From an uncultured Bacteroidales bacterium (GTDB lineage: Bacteria; Bacteroidota; Bacteroidia; Bacteroidales; Paludibacteraceae): 43,857 nucleotides of DNA. Positions 1 through 10,000 of this stretch are shown one piece after another. The DNA lies in the NCBI GenBank assembly GCA_902771935.1, contig CACXYM010000014.1, positions 1 to 43,857 on the forward strand, written 5' to 3'. The notes beneath the pieces are model-generated. The model made no database searches. It was not told the origin of the DNA and worked only from the letters and a program-made list of their open reading frames with translations. The translations under genes were made by a program, and so were the position numbers. Within the stretch, counting starts at the first letter, position 1; each line of letters opens with the position of its first letter.

Positions 1-2
1 TG

Positions 3-353
3 CCACAAAACAAAGCTGGCGAAGTCGGTTTGACTTACATCTACGGATTAGGTCGTTCAAGCGCAAAGAAAATCCTGGCTGAAGCAGGCGTTGACCCAAG
101 CATCAAAGTGCAGGATTGGACGGATGACCAAGCAGCAAAGATTCGTGAGATCATCGGTGCTAAGTACAAAGTAGAAGGTGACCTCCGCTCTGAAACACAA
201 TTGAACATCAAACGTTTGATGGATATCGGTTGCTACCGTGGTGTACGCCACCGTCTCGGACTCCCCGTGCGTGGACAATCTACCAAAAACAACGCGCGTA
301 CGCGTAAAGGTAAAAAGAAGACCGTTGCTAACAAGAAAAAAGCAACTAAGTAG
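3..353 (+). CDS. rpsM: 30S ribosomal protein S13, 5' end truncated by the window
   Basis: S13 sits in the head of the small subunit and contacts the P-site tRNA and the subunit interface. The frame is open from base 3 and begins with [17 protein letters not shown], which matches S13 from about residue 11, so roughly the first ten residues lie outside the window. The TTG at 30 is an internal Leu codon, not a start. The central helix-turn-helix segment ([10 protein letters not shown]) and the basic tail ([13 protein letters not shown], then Lys-rich) are intact. rpsK follows after 24 nt, the standard alpha-operon order. The product is certain; only the start is missing. Confidence 0.97.
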   Translation, partial: PQNKAGEVGLTYIYGLGRSSAKKILAEAGVDPSIKVQDWTDDQAAKIREIIGAKYKVEGDLRSETQLNIKRLMDIGCYRGVRHRLGLPVRGQSTKNNARTRKGKKKTVANKKKATK

Positions 354-377
354 TAATTTAAAAAACATCAAACAATT

Positions 378-767
378 ATGGCAAAGAAAACAGTTGCAGC
401 CAAGAAGCGTGTTGTTAAAATTGACGGCGTAGGACAACTACACGTTATGTCGTCTTTCAACAACGTTATTGTAACTCTTGCAAATGGCGACGGTCAAGTA
501 ATCAGCTGGTCGTCCGCAGGTAAAATGGGCTTCCGTGGCTCAAAGAAAAATACACCCTACGCAGCACAAATGGCTGCCGGTGATTGCGCTAAGGTCGCTT
601 TCGACCTCGGACTGCGTAAAGTAAAAGCATACGTTAAAGGTCCTGGACAAGGACGTGAAAGCGCTATACGCGCATGCGTCGCTGCCGGTATCGATGTAAC
701 CGAGATTATCGACGTTACTCCTATGCCGCATAACGGCTGCCGTCCTCCTAAACGCCGCCGCGTATAA
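378..767 (+). CDS. rpsK: 30S ribosomal protein S11
   Basis: S11 is part of the small-subunit platform near the mRNA exit and the Shine-Dalgarno helix. The 129-residue product has the usual length and the family signatures [22 protein letters not shown] in the N-terminal half, [12 protein letters not shown] in the middle, and the basic C-terminus [13 protein letters not shown]. The ATG at 378 follows the rpsM stop by 24 nt, and rpsD begins 33 nt downstream, so it is part of one transcript. Nothing unusual is seen. Confidence 0.98.
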   Translation: MAKKTVAAKKRVVKIDGVGQLHVMSSFNNVIVTLANGDGQVISWSSAGKMGFRGSKKNTPYAAQMAAGDCAKVAFDLGLRKVKAYVKGPGQGRESAIRACVAAGIDVTEIIDVTPMPHNGCRPPKRRRV

Positions 768-800
768 TATTAATGTTTAACTATTTAATGTTTATAAACT

Positions 801-1409
801 ATGGCAAGATATACTGGACCTAAATCACGTATCGCACGTCGTTTCGGTGAACCAATCTTCGGTCCGGACAAAGCGCTCGATAGACGCAAATATGCTCCCG
901 GACAACACGGTGTCAACCGCCGCAAAAAAAGCTCTGAGTATGGTACTCAGCTCGCTGAAAAACAAAAGGCTAAATATACCTATGGCGTTTTGGAGCGTCA
1001 ATTCCGTCTCCTGTTCGCTGAGGCTTCCCGCAAAAAAGGTATTACCGGTGAAATCCTCATCCAACTCCTTGAATGCCGCCTCGACAACATCGTTTACCGC
1101 CTCGGTATCGCTCCTACACGTGCTGCTGCACGTCAGCTCGTTAGCCACCGCCACATCACCGTCGACGGTAAAGTAGTTAACATCCCATCCTTCCAGGTTA
1201 AACCCGGCATGATCGTTGCTGTCCGCGAAAAATCCAAATCCCTCGAGGTTATCGCCGCTTCGCTCGAAGGCTTCAACCATGCTAAATACAACTGGCTCGA
1301 ATGGAATGAGGCTGACAAAGCTGGTAAATTCCTCAATATTCCTCCACGTGAAGAAATTCCGGAGAACATTAAGGAACAATTAATCGTTGAGTTGTACTCT
1401 AAACAATAA
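801..1409 (+). CDS. rpsD: 30S ribosomal protein S4
   Basis: S4 is a primary 16S rRNA-binding protein that nucleates assembly of the small-subunit body. The 202-residue product begins [18 protein letters not shown] and carries an S4 RNA-binding domain around residues 95-160 ([20 protein letters not shown], then [15 protein letters not shown]). Length and motifs are typical of the Bacteroidota form, which lacks the N-terminal zinc cysteines. It lies between rpsK and rpoA; only 8 nt separate it from rpoA, which supports co-transcription and perhaps translational coupling. Confidence 0.98.
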   Translation: MARYTGPKSRIARRFGEPIFGPDKALDRRKYAPGQHGVNRRKKSSEYGTQLAEKQKAKYTYGVLERQFRLLFAEASRKKGITGEILIQLLECRLDNIVYRLGIAPTRAAARQLVSHRHITVDGKVVNIPSFQVKPGMIVAVREKSKSLEVIAASLEGFNHAKYNWLEWNEADKAGKFLNIPPREEIPENIKEQLIVELYSKQ

Positions 1410-1417
1410 TTAAATTC

Positions 1418-2410
1418 ATGGCAATATTAAATTTTATCAAACCTGACAAGGTGATAATGGTTCAATCGGATGGCAGAAAGGCTACTTTCGAGTTCCGTCC
1501 TCTCGAACCCGGTTACGGAATTACAGTTGGTAACGCTATTCGTCGTGTACTCTTGAGCTCACTCGAGGGCTATGCCATCTGCTCAATTAAAATCAGTGGT
1601 ATTGATCATGAATTTGCTACCATTCCTGGTGTCATCACTGATGTAACCAACCTTATCCTCAACCTCAAACAGGTCCGTTTCCTCCACAAAGAGGGCGTTG
1701 AAGAAGAGACCGAAACCGTTAAGGTACACATCAAGAAAGCTTCTTCTTTCTTGGCAGGTGACCTCAACCCCGTTCTCCAAAACTTCGAGGTGTTGAATCC
1801 CGAACTCCTGCTGGCTGAACTCGACGAGTCTGCTGACTTCGAGATCGAAATCAACATCAACAAGGGACGCGGCTATGTGCCTTCTGACGAGAACCAGCGC
1901 GCCGATGACGCTATCGGTACACTCGCTATCGACTCTATCTATACGCCAATTCGCCTCGTCAAATACGCTATCGACGCTTACCGTGTCGGACAACGTACTG
2001 ACTACGAGAAACTGACCCTCGAGATTGAAACCGATGGCTCTATCGCTCCGAAAGATGCCCTCACAGAGGCCGCTAAAATCCTTATCTATCACTTTATGCT
2101 CTTCTCAGATGAGCGTATCGTACTCGAAGAGGAAACGCTCAAACGCGAAAACGGACTCGACGAAGAGATCCTTCGCATGCGTCAGCTGCTCAACCAACGA
2201 CTCCAAGATATGGACCTCTCAGTCCGCGCACTCAACTGCCTCAAAGCTGCTGAAGTGGAGACTCTCGGAGAACTGGTTAAGTACCATCGCAACGACCTGC
2301 TCAAGTTCCGTAACTTCGGTAAGAAGTCGCTCACCGAACTTGACGAACTGCTCGAACGCAACGGTCTGGCTTTTGGTATGGATATATCAAGGTATAAACT
2401 TAATGACTAA
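1418..2410 (+). CDS. rpoA: DNA-directed RNA polymerase subunit alpha
   Basis: Alpha dimerises to seed assembly of core RNA polymerase, and its C-terminal domain contacts upstream promoter DNA and activators. The 330-residue product has the N-terminal assembly domain ([22 protein letters not shown] near residues 30-50) and a C-terminal helix-hairpin-helix domain at about 250-320 ([20 protein letters not shown], then [14 protein letters not shown]). It is full length. The start ATG is 8 nt after the rpsD stop, and rplQ begins 11 nt after its stop. This is the classic alpha-operon position. Confidence 0.99.
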   Translation: MAILNFIKPDKVIMVQSDGRKATFEFRPLEPGYGITVGNAIRRVLLSSLEGYAICSIKISGIDHEFATIPGVITDVTNLILNLKQVRFLHKEGVEEETETVKVHIKKASSFLAGDLNPVLQNFEVLNPELLLAELDESADFEIEININKGRGYVPSDENQRADDAIGTLAIDSIYTPIRLVKYAIDAYRVGQRTDYEKLTLEIETDGSIAPKDALTEAAKILIYHFMLFSDERIVLEEETLKRENGLDEEILRMRQLLNQRLQDMDLSVRALNCLKAAEVETLGELVKYHRNDLLKFRNFGKKSLTELDELLERNGLAFGMDISRYKLND

Positions 2411-2421
2411 TTAACAAAACA

Positions 2422-2922
2422 ATGAGACATAACAAAAAATTTAATCATCTTAGCCGTAAAGCTGCTCACCGTAGTGCGATGTTGTCCAACATGGCTTGCT
2501 CGTTGATCCAACACAAGCGCATCTCTACAACGCTCGCTAAGGCTAAGGCGCTGCGCATATATGTAGAGCCGCTGCTCACACGCGCTAAAGAGGACACAAC
2601 GGCTAACCGCCGTCTCGTCTTCAGCGAACTCAAACAAAAAGAAGTGGTAACCGAACTCTTCCAAAACGTAGCTGAGAAAATAGCTAACCGTCCGGGTGGT
2701 TATACACGTATCCTCCGTACCGGTTTCCGTCTTGGTGATGCTGCTGAGATGTGTATCATCGAACTCGTTGACTACAACGAGAACATGCTCAAAGAGACCA
2801 AGAAAGCTGCTAAGAAAGCTACACGCCGTGGTGGTAAGAAAGCCGCTGCTGAAGAGGTCGCTGCTCAACCCGCTGCTGCCGAGGCTCCAGCTGAGGCTCC
2901 TGCTGAAGAAAAAGCAGAGTAA
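2422..2922 (+). CDS. rplQ: 50S ribosomal protein L17 with Ala/Glu-rich tail
   Basis: L17 binds 23S rRNA near the exit-tunnel side of the large subunit. The N-terminal ~115 residues form the L17 core ([20 protein letters not shown], then [19 protein letters not shown]). Residues from about 125 to 166 form a low-complexity Lys-, then Ala/Glu/Pro-rich extension (for example [14 protein letters not shown]), making it longer than the ~120-130-residue proteobacterial form; such tails are usual in Bacteroidota. It is the last gene of the operon and is followed by a perfect terminator hairpin at 2941-2974. Confidence 0.97.
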   Translation: MRHNKKFNHLSRKAAHRSAMLSNMACSLIQHKRISTTLAKAKALRIYVEPLLTRAKEDTTANRRLVFSELKQKEVVTELFQNVAEKIANRPGGYTRILRTGFRLGDAAEMCIIELVDYNENMLKETKKAAKKATRRGGKKAAAEEVAAQPAAAEAPAEAPAEEKAE

Positions 2923-2940
2923 GTTCGCTCTAAACATCTC

Positions 2941-2974
2941 AAAAAGGGTGGGGACACACGTTCTCACCCTTTTT
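2941..2974 (+). terminator. Intrinsic terminator of the alpha operon
   Basis: A perfect 10-bp stem AAAAAGGGTG (2941-2950) / CACCCTTTTT (2965-2974) with a 14-nt loop lies 18 nt after the rplQ stop. The A-tract/T-tract symmetry could also stop transcription on the opposite strand. Confidence 0.9.
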
Positions 2975-2975
2975 C

Positions 2976-3003
2976 GTTAAACATTAAACATTAAACATTA
3001 AAC
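2976..3003. repeat. Four heptamers of (A/G)TTAAAC
   Basis: GTTAAAC at 2976-2982 is followed by three exact ATTAAAC units to 3003, directly after the rplQ terminator. It is one of several 7-bp tandem arrays in the window (see 5104, 6897, 37483, 38241). No function is apparent. Confidence 0.85.
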
Positions 3004-3005
3004 GA

Positions 3006-3097
3006 ACTGCCATTTTGGCAGTCCAACCCCTTTGGCACACTTCTTGAAGAACCACTTACGGCCGCCTAGTAATCTAGTCGTCTAGTAATCTGGTAAT
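3006..3097. repeat. Short hairpin and four octamers of CTAGTAAT upstream of htpG
   Basis: ACTGCCA (3006-3012) and TGGCAGT (3016-3022) form a tight hairpin with a TTT loop. At 3066-3097 four octamers follow: CTAGTAAT, CTAGTCGT, CTAGTAAT, CTGGTAAT. This occupies most of the rplQ-htpG gap. I found no clear TAnnTTTG promoter before htpG, so where its transcription starts is open. Confidence 0.6.
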
Positions 3098-3113
3098 CTA
3101 AAAACATAATAAT

Positions 3114-5093
3114 ATGAGCAAAGGAAACATTGGGGTAACATCAAATAACATTTTCCCCGTAATCAAAAAATTCTTATACTCCGACCACGAGATTTTTCTC
3201 CGTGAGTTAATCAGTAACGCAGTCGATGCAACGCAGAAACTCAAAACCCTCGCCTCCGTAGGTGACTTCAAGGGCGAGCTTGGTGACTTAACCGTCCGCG
3301 TGCTGATTGATAAGGACAAGAAGACCTTGACCGTTCGCGACCGCGGTATCGGTATGACGGCGGATGAGGTCAATAAGTACATCAACGAGATAGCTTTCTC
3401 CGGCGCAGAGGAGTTCGTCAATAAGTACAAAGACAAGGCGGAAGCGATTATCGGTCACTTCGGTCTCGGCTTCTATTCAGCCTTTATGGTGGCTAAGAAA
3501 GTGGAAATCTTCACGCTCAGTTACGCCGAGGATGCCAAGGCTGTTCATTGGTCGTGCGAGGGAACGCCCGAGTACAACATGGAAGATACCATCAAGGCTG
3601 ACCGCGGTACCGACATCGTCCTCCACATTGACGACGAGTTCACTCAGTATCTCGAGGACGCTACCATCGAGAACCTCCTGCGTAAGTATTGTAAGTTCCT
3701 GCCCGTTGAGATAGCATTTGGCAAGAAGAAAGACTGGAAGGACGGCAAGCAGGTTGAACTCGATGAGGATAATATCATCAACGACGTCAATCCGGCGTGG
3801 ACGCGCAAACCGACAGAGCTCACCGACGAGGACTACGATAAGTTCTACCACGAACTCTATCCTATGCAGATGGAGGAGCCCCTCTTCCATATCCACCTCA
3901 ACGTCGATTATCCGTTCCACCTGACCGGAATACTCTATTTCCCGAAGATTAAGAACAACCTCGACGTCCATCGCAATAAGATTCAGCTCTATTGCAACCA
4001 GGTCTATGTCACCGACGAAGTCGAGAACATCGTTCCCGAATACCTCACGCTCCTGCACGGCGTCATCGACAGCCCGGATATACCGCTGAATGTCAGCCGT
4101 TCCTACCTGCAGTCCGATAATAACGTCAAGAAAATCAGCGGCTACATCACCAAGAAAGTGGCTGACAAATTGGCAGAACTCTTCAAAGCAGACCGCGAGA
4201 ACTTCGAGAAGAAGTGGGACGACGTAAAGATGTTCATTCAGTTTGGTATGCTTACCGACGAGAAGTTCTACGAGAAAGCCATCAGCTTTGCACTCCTCAA
4301 GAACCTCGACGGCAAGTACTTCACCCTCGATGAGTATAAGGCGAAGGTCAAAGAGGCGCAGACCGACAAGGACGGTAACCTCGTTCTCCTCTATGCCCAA
4401 GACCCCGACGCCTCCTATTCGTATATCCAGCGCGCGAAAGAGAAAGGTTATGACGTCCTCCTTATGAACGGCGAACTCGACGTCCACGCCATGTCGCAGT
4501 TCGAGCAGAAAGCTGAAGACTATAAACTCCGTTTCGTCCGCGTGGACTCCGATATCATTGAGAATATCATCAAGAAAGAGGAAGCGGCAAAGGACAACTA
4601 TAATGCCGAGCAGAAAGAGGGACTTCGTAAAGCGTTTGAGTCTATCTTGCCGGAAGGTGAGAAACTCAAGTACACCGTGACCTGCGAGGCAGCATCCGCG
4701 GACGCGTTACCTGTCTTCATCACGCAGAATGAGTTCATGCGTCGTATGAAAGACATGGCAGCGCACCAGCAGGGCTTGTCGTTCTACGGACAGATGCCGG
4801 ACAGCTACACCTTGGTTCTGAACACCAACCACCCGCTCATCCAAGACCTCATCGCCAAGATGACATCCGAAGAAGTAGAAGAGGTGGTGGATAAACCAGC
4901 CGAAGGCGATAAACAAGGCGGAGCCGATAAACAAGCCGAAGGCGTTCAAACGACGGTCAAAAAGACCGTCTATAAACTGTCGAACGAAGACGAACGCCTG
5001 CATCAGTTAACCGATATCGCGCTCTTAGCCTCCGGTTTGCTGAAGGGCGAGGCCCTTGCCAAGTTCGTCAACCGCTCCGTCGAACTCCTCTAA
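3114..5093 (+). CDS. htpG: Molecular chaperone HtpG (Hsp90)
   Basis: HtpG is the cytoplasmic bacterial Hsp90, an ATP-driven dimeric chaperone for client protein remodelling. The N-terminal GHKL ATPase is clear: E31, N35 and D38 in ELISNAVDAT, the DRGIGM loop at 76-81, and the lid motif GHFGLGFYS at 114-122. The middle domain includes the conserved arginine region NVSRSYLQSD. The C-terminal dimerisation domain carries a Lys/Gly/Asp/Ala-rich insertion around residues 590-615, encoded by a short direct repeat near 4897-4944. At 659 residues it is somewhat longer than the E. coli protein (624). It stands alone between the ribosomal operon and the TPR gene. Confidence 0.98.
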   Translation: MSKGNIGVTSNNIFPVIKKFLYSDHEIFLRELISNAVDATQKLKTLASVGDFKGELGDLTVRVLIDKDKKTLTVRDRGIGMTADEVNKYINEIAFSGAEEFVNKYKDKAEAIIGHFGLGFYSAFMVAKKVEIFTLSYAEDAKAVHWSCEGTPEYNMEDTIKADRGTDIVLHIDDEFTQYLEDATIENLLRKYCKFLPVEIAFGKKKDWKDGKQVELDEDNIINDVNPAWTRKPTELTDEDYDKFYHELYPMQMEEPLFHIHLNVDYPFHLTGILYFPKIKNNLDVHRNKIQLYCNQVYVTDEVENIVPEYLTLLHGVIDSPDIPLNVSRSYLQSDNNVKKISGYITKKVADKLAELFKADRENFEKKWDDVKMFIQFGMLTDEKFYEKAISFALLKNLDGKYFTLDEYKAKVKEAQTDKDGNLVLLYAQDPDASYSYIQRAKEKGYDVLLMNGELDVHAMSQFEQKAEDYKLRFVRVDSDIIENIIKKEEAAKDNYNAEQKEGLRKAFESILPEGEKLKYTVTCEAASADALPVFITQNEFMRRMKDMAAHQQGLSFYGQMPDSYTLVLNTNHPLIQDLIAKMTSEEVEEVVDKPAEGDKQGGADKQAEGVQTTVKKTVYKLSNEDERLHQLTDIALLASGLLKGEALAKFVNRSVELL

Positions 5094-5103
5094 TCTCACC
5101 ATT

Positions 5104-5138
5104 CTTTCGACTTTCGACTTTCGACTTTCGACTTTCGA
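5104..5138. repeat. Five heptamers of CTTTCGA
   Basis: Five exact tandem copies of CTTTCGA fill 5104-5138, just after the htpG stop and just before a terminator hairpin. A shorter version (CTTTCGA CTTTTGA) sits at 6897-6910 in the same position relative to an almost identical hairpin, so array and hairpin appear to be one module. Confidence 0.9.
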
Positions 5139-5141
5139 CTA

Positions 5142-5177
5142 AAAAAGTGCAGCTTTTTCACGAAAGTTGCACTTTTT
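5142..5177 (+). terminator. Terminator of htpG, fused to the next promoter
   Basis: AAAAAGTGCA (5142-5151) pairs with TGCACTTTTT (5168-5177). The T-tract runs into ATTTG, whose TTTG is the -33 box of the next promoter. The 6914-6949 element has nearly the same stem. Confidence 0.85.
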
Positions 5178-5178
5178 A

Positions 5179-5210
5179 TTTGTGTACCTCACAAAAAAAG
5201 CGTATCTTTG
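5179..5210 (+). promoter_or_regulatory. Bacteroidota-type promoter for the TPR gene
   Basis: The -33 box TTTG (5179-5182) and the -7 box TATCTTTG (5203-5210) are separated by 20 bp, matching the TTTG/TAnnTTTG consensus of the primary sigma factor in Bacteroides and relatives. Transcription should begin near 5217, giving a short leader before the ATG at 5233. The promoter rules out any start upstream of 5210. Confidence 0.85.
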
Positions 5211-5232
5211 CACCCGAAATAATTGTACTTCT

Positions 5233-6891
5233 ATGAAACGCTTGTTTTTCTTCCTCTTTGCGACCTTGTTCGCGTGGAGCACTTTCGCTCAGGATAACAT
5301 GTATCTGGCAGAGGATGCCTTTTACAAATCTGAATACGATTCCACCATCTACTACACCTCGTCCGGCCTGCAGGAGAACCCCAAAGACTGTCGGGCGCTC
5401 TTCCTCCGCTCTGCGGCGTATCTGTATAAGGAGGACTACGAATCTGCCTTGGCGGACATCAACAACGCAATCACCTACTGGAAGAAAAAATGTGGCATAT
5501 CGTTGGCCAATTTCTACAGCATGCGTGGCCTTATCTACGAGGACATGAAACAACCTGTCGATGCCTATAACGACTACTGCACTGCCATCAAGAAGGATAA
5601 GAAGAGCGCCCTCGCGTACTCATACAGAGCCAAACTGAACTTCGACCTCAAGCGCTATGCGGAGGCTCGTGAAGACTTCCGCAAGGCCTATTCGCTCGAC
5701 TACACCGAACCACATAATGCGGTCGGAATGGCGGAGTGCTTCTATTATATGGGCGAAGCAGCGAACGCCATTAACATCCTCAAAAACATCACGCACGATT
5801 ATCCAACCGAACCAGACCCGTGGCACAGCCTGGCGCTTGTCTATTACAACACGAACCGGTTCCGCGAGGCTATCGATGCCGAGGCGGAGTACCTTGACCG
5901 CGAGCACGAGAGCCTGAACCTCTTGCTCGATGCGTCGCTAGAGGAATATACCCACGCACTCGATGTGGCAGACAATAAGATGAATAATGCCACCCGCCAC
6001 GAGGATATCTTCTTCTGGCTGGGCGTCCGAGCACGCATCCATCAGGTCAACTCAGTCTTCAACGAGTCGCTCAAAGACCTGCGCCAGATGCAGGAATACC
6101 GCACAGACTCAACGCCTCACCCCTTCATCGAGTTCCAGAGCGCGTACGACTGGTATGCAACCTACCATTACCCCGAGGCTGCAGAGTGTTACTCACGGCT
6201 CATCCGCATCGACGAGAATGAGTTCCCGGCAGAGTACTATTACTACCGCGCTAACTGCTACGAATTCAGCGCGCAGTATGACCTTGCCCTCGCTGATTTT
6301 AACGCCATCATCGAGAAAGAGGTCGGCAATGAGTTCAAGCCTAACGCTTATCTACACCGAGGCATTATCAAAGAGATCCTTCACGATTATCACGGTGCCC
6401 TTGAGGACTATAACTCCGGCTTGCTGCGGGACCTTGGCGCTGTTGACCTGCACCTGTTCCGCGGCCGACTGCTCCTGCTGCAAAAGCACGACACCCTCAA
6501 CGCCAATAATGACTTCAACTTCATCCTTGAGCACGATACCACGTGCGAAGCGTCTGTCCGAGCTTATGCACTTCTTTACTTAGGACGTGACACCGAAGCG
6601 CTCGAGTGGCATGATGGCTGTATGGGGGATGACCCTACGCCCGAAGAGCTTTATACCGCTGCATGCCTCTATGCACGGATGAATAAACCGTTTGAGGCTA
6701 TCAACAGCCTCCTCTCTTCCCTCAATATGGGCTTTAGAGCACTGGATTATCTGGAGCATGACGATGACCTTGACTCGCTCAGAAACCTCGATGAGTACAA
6801 AGAGGCGCTCCAAATGTACCGTGCCCTCAAAGCCTACGAGGATTCCCACTTCCTCCTCGATGACGAAATCCCCGAACCCGACCAAGATTAG
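5233..6891 (+). CDS. Secreted tetratricopeptide-repeat protein
   Basis: The 552-residue product starts at the ATG at 5233; the open frame extends upstream to 5167 but that part overlaps the promoter. Residues 1-20 form a signal peptide (MKRLFFFLFATLFAWSTFAQ, cut before DNMY), so the protein is exported. The rest is helical TPR repeats, for example CRALFLRSAAYLYKEDYESA, SALAYSYRAKLNFDLKRYAE, and AYLHRGIIKEILHDYHGALE, spread over about residues 30-540. No catalytic motif is seen. TPR scaffolds usually mediate protein-protein contacts; a periplasmic or outer-membrane role is inferred. It is a single-gene unit bounded by its own promoter and terminator. Confidence 0.85.
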   Translation: MKRLFFFLFATLFAWSTFAQDNMYLAEDAFYKSEYDSTIYYTSSGLQENPKDCRALFLRSAAYLYKEDYESALADINNAITYWKKKCGISLANFYSMRGLIYEDMKQPVDAYNDYCTAIKKDKKSALAYSYRAKLNFDLKRYAEAREDFRKAYSLDYTEPHNAVGMAECFYYMGEAANAINILKNITHDYPTEPDPWHSLALVYYNTNRFREAIDAEAEYLDREHESLNLLLDASLEEYTHALDVADNKMNNATRHEDIFFWLGVRARIHQVNSVFNESLKDLRQMQEYRTDSTPHPFIEFQSAYDWYATYHYPEAAECYSRLIRIDENEFPAEYYYYRANCYEFSAQYDLALADFNAIIEKEVGNEFKPNAYLHRGIIKEILHDYHGALEDYNSGLLRDLGAVDLHLFRGRLLLLQKHDTLNANNDFNFILEHDTTCEASVRAYALLYLGRDTEALEWHDGCMGDDPTPEELYTAACLYARMNKPFEAINSLLSSLNMGFRALDYLEHDDDLDSLRNLDEYKEALQMYRALKAYEDSHFLLDDEIPEPDQD

Positions 6892-6896
6892 AAATC

Positions 6897-6910
6897 CTTT
6901 CGACTTTTGA
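6897..6910. repeat. Two heptamers, CTTTCGA CTTTTGA
   Basis: This shorter copy of the 5104-5138 array lies immediately before a matching terminator hairpin. Confidence 0.7.
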
Positions 6911-6913
6911 CTA

Positions 6914-6949
6914 AAAAAGTGCAGGTTTTTTACGAAATCTGCACTTTTT
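6914..6949 (+). terminator. Terminator of the TPR gene, near copy of the one at 5142
   Basis: AAAAAGTGCAG (6914-6924) pairs with CTGCACTTTTT (6939-6949), an 11-bp stem. Loop and flanks (CTAAAAAAGTGCAG, TACGAAA, CACTTTTTATTTG) closely match 5139-5182. Confidence 0.88.
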
Positions 6950-6950
6950 A

Positions 6951-6982
6951 TTTGCATATATGCAAAAAATGTTGTACCTTTG
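6951..6982 (+). promoter_or_regulatory. Bacteroidota-type promoter for the 7035-15809 operon
   Basis: TTTG (6951-6954) and TACCTTTG (6975-6982) with a 20-bp spacer. The -33 box directly abuts the T-tract of the preceding terminator. The predicted start is near 6989, about 45 nt before the ATG. A very similar promoter (TTTG, TGTTG, TACCTTTG) occurs at 34379-34410. Confidence 0.87.
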
Positions 6983-7034
6983 CCCCCGAATTCGAAAAAC
7001 TGAGTTGATAATCAATTAAAAAACTTTATACTTT

Positions 7035-10000
7035 ATGAGACATTTAAAACTATTCTCATTCATCCTAGTATTGAGCATATTAGGATCACTCCCTGCGTTT
7101 GCAACGGATGTTGTTGTGACATTGGACAATATTGGTGCAGGCTTAGGTTCTACGGCAAACACAACAACGGAAACAACGGACATCACCGCTACTGGTACAA
7201 CTGATTCGTACACATTGAATTATTATCAATGTAAGAAACAGGGGAATGCTATATTCTTAACTAAAAGCGTTAGTCCTTACATTTCTAACAAAACAGCAAT
7301 GCCAGGAAATATTAAGTCTGTTGAAGTCTTTATAAATTCTGGAGCATCGGGAAAGACAACTTATGATTGTGCATTTAGTACAAAGGAGGTGAAAAGTGCT
7401 ACTTCTGGCGTTGGTGCAGTGAATATAACAGGAGGAAATAGTAATATATTCTCTAATCTAAAGCAAGATGGTTCAATTAATGTCGAAGGTAAATATTTCT
7501 GCATTACGTTGGGTAATGCCAATAATGGTCAAGTACTCAAATTAGTCATCACATGTGACGGATCCGGAGGTGATACTCCAGCACCAACCCTCTCCTCTCT
7601 ATCTATCTCAGGAGATTTGACGACCAAAGCTTATGAGATCGGAGAAGACTTAGATTACGCAGGTTTAACGGTTACAGGTACATATAGCGATTCGAGTACG
7701 GAAGATGTAACGAGTGATGTTACATGGAGCTTTTCTCCCGATCTCGCTGTGGGAACTACATCATATACCGTTACAGCTTCAATTGGTAGTATTTCTGCAA
7801 ATAAGACTATAACAGGAGTCTCCGTTACCCCTGCGCTGCCTAAATCTACTTTGATTTTCACAGCAAAATGCAATGGTTCAGGAACTGCTGATGATGGAGC
7901 GATTTGGGCTGTGACTTCAGATGCTGCTGAGTCTACTTTTGATAATACAAAAGGTATCCACTATGGTACTGGTAGTGCTAAAGTTTCGTACCTTAGGATT
8001 GAAACAGATGATATTGCAGGAACCATCGCGAAAGTTGTAGTGAATACAAGTGGCGCAAGCGGAACAAGTGCTATTGTTTCTGTTGCAGTGGATGGAACAG
8101 CATTTGAGATATATGGTGATAAGACTTCTGCTTCTATTGTTTCTAATGCTTACGATTACACTTTTACGGGCTCAGCATCTGGAACTATACTGGTAGCTAT
8201 AACGCAAACATCTGACAAAAAAGCTATCTACTGCAAGTCGATTATTGTTTACTATACCGCTGCACCTCAAAAGGAATCTGCCGGATTGGCATATGAGACA
8301 TCGGACTATCTGGTAAAACTTGGAGACGCTTTTGCTAAACCGACGCTTACTAATCCGCACTCTCTTGCGATAACTTATCAAAGCGATAATACGGATGTAG
8401 TAGATGTCGCAACAAATGGCGATGTAACGATTAAGGCAGTGGGCAAAGCTCTTATTACTGCATCATCTGAAGAGACAGATACATACAAAGCAGGTTCTGC
8501 ATCCTACACAGTCTATGTGGTAGCTCACGAGGGAACAGCTGAAGATCCTTATACAGTAGCTGATGCGCACGTCGTCATTGACAAAGTGGGCGAAACGGGA
8601 ATAGCTGATAAATATACAACAGGTATTGTTAGCAAGATAGTAACTGCTTTCAATCCAACGTATGGCAACATTACCTATGACATCTCAACTGACGGAACAA
8701 CCGAATCCGCTCAATTGCGTGCTTACCGAGGCTTCAACAAGGATGGTGCGTGGTTTACTTCCGAGGATGATGTCTTGGTTGGTGATGAGGTCGTTGTTAA
8801 AGGATTGCTTAAAAAGTATAACACTACTTATGAGTTCGATGCTGGAAACGAACTTGTTTCTCTCAACCGAAACAAAGCAACAGCCGGTTTGGCATATGCA
8901 GTAACCGCAATAGAGAAGAATATTGGCGATGCAGCATTTATTAATCCATTAACCAACCCGAACAATTTGACGGTAACTTATAGCAGTAGCGATGAGAATG
9001 TCGCAACTGTTAATGCTAATGGAGAAGTAACTGTTAAAGGCATAGGTGCAACTGCTATCAAGGCATCTTTTGCAGGAAATGCTTCTTATCTGGCACAAGA
9101 AGTTTCGTTTACATTGAGTGTTGATGATCCATCGCTGACCAAAGTGACATTTGATGCAACGATTGATAAAACCACAGAAAATACTGAGTTATCACTTACG
9201 AAGAATGGATTGACAATCGCAATTACGTCAGGAGATGGACGTTTCAACAATAGTACCGACTACCGCATTTATAAAAATGCTGTGTTTACCATTTCTTGTG
9301 CATCTGGTAATATTAAGAGAATAGATTTCACCTGCACTTCGTCAAACCCAATTACCGGCTTTGCTGATGCAACAGGACTTGATAAGGAAAAAAACATATG
9401 GACAGGAGATGCTACTTCGATTGAATTAACCGCATCTAACAAACAAGTGCAAATACCTAAATTGGTTGTGTATTACGAGGTGGATACTCGTTCAGAGGCT
9501 GGTTTAGAATATGCAGATACTGACGTTGAAAAACATGTAGGCGACGAAGCATTTATCAATACGCTGACCAACCCGAATAGTGTGGCTGTAACTTATGAGA
9601 GCAGCGATACAGACGTAGCAGAGGTGGCTAATGACGGAACCGTAACAATCAAAGCAGAAGGTACTGCTACTATTACCGCTTCTTTCGCAGGGGATGCAAC
9701 TTATAAACCTGCAAGCGTTTCGTACGAGCTTACCATCGAGGAGGCTGGCTTGGATAAGGTAACGTTTGATGCTACTATCGACTATGCCGCAGATGAAAGT
9801 ACATTGACTTTGTCTAAAGGTGGATTTACACTAACATTCACAGGCGGAGCAATGAATAATAAAGCAAATTACCGCTTGTATAAGAACCAAACGATGACTT
9901 TGTCGTCTGCTGATTACCTTATCAAGAAGATAGAATTTACCTGTACTAATGATAAACCAATTAGCGGTTTTGCAGATGCAACGGGTTTGGATAAGGCAAA

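Noticed and set aside
3023-3113. A TAnnTTTG promoter for htpG
   Set aside because: CCCCTTTGG near 3027-3035 and other T-rich words do not give a box pair at the required spacing.
3477-4487. 336-codon open frame on the minus strand opposite htpG
   Set aside because: Antisense shadow of htpG; composition is Val/Leu/Glu-rich as expected from reversed codons, with no motif.
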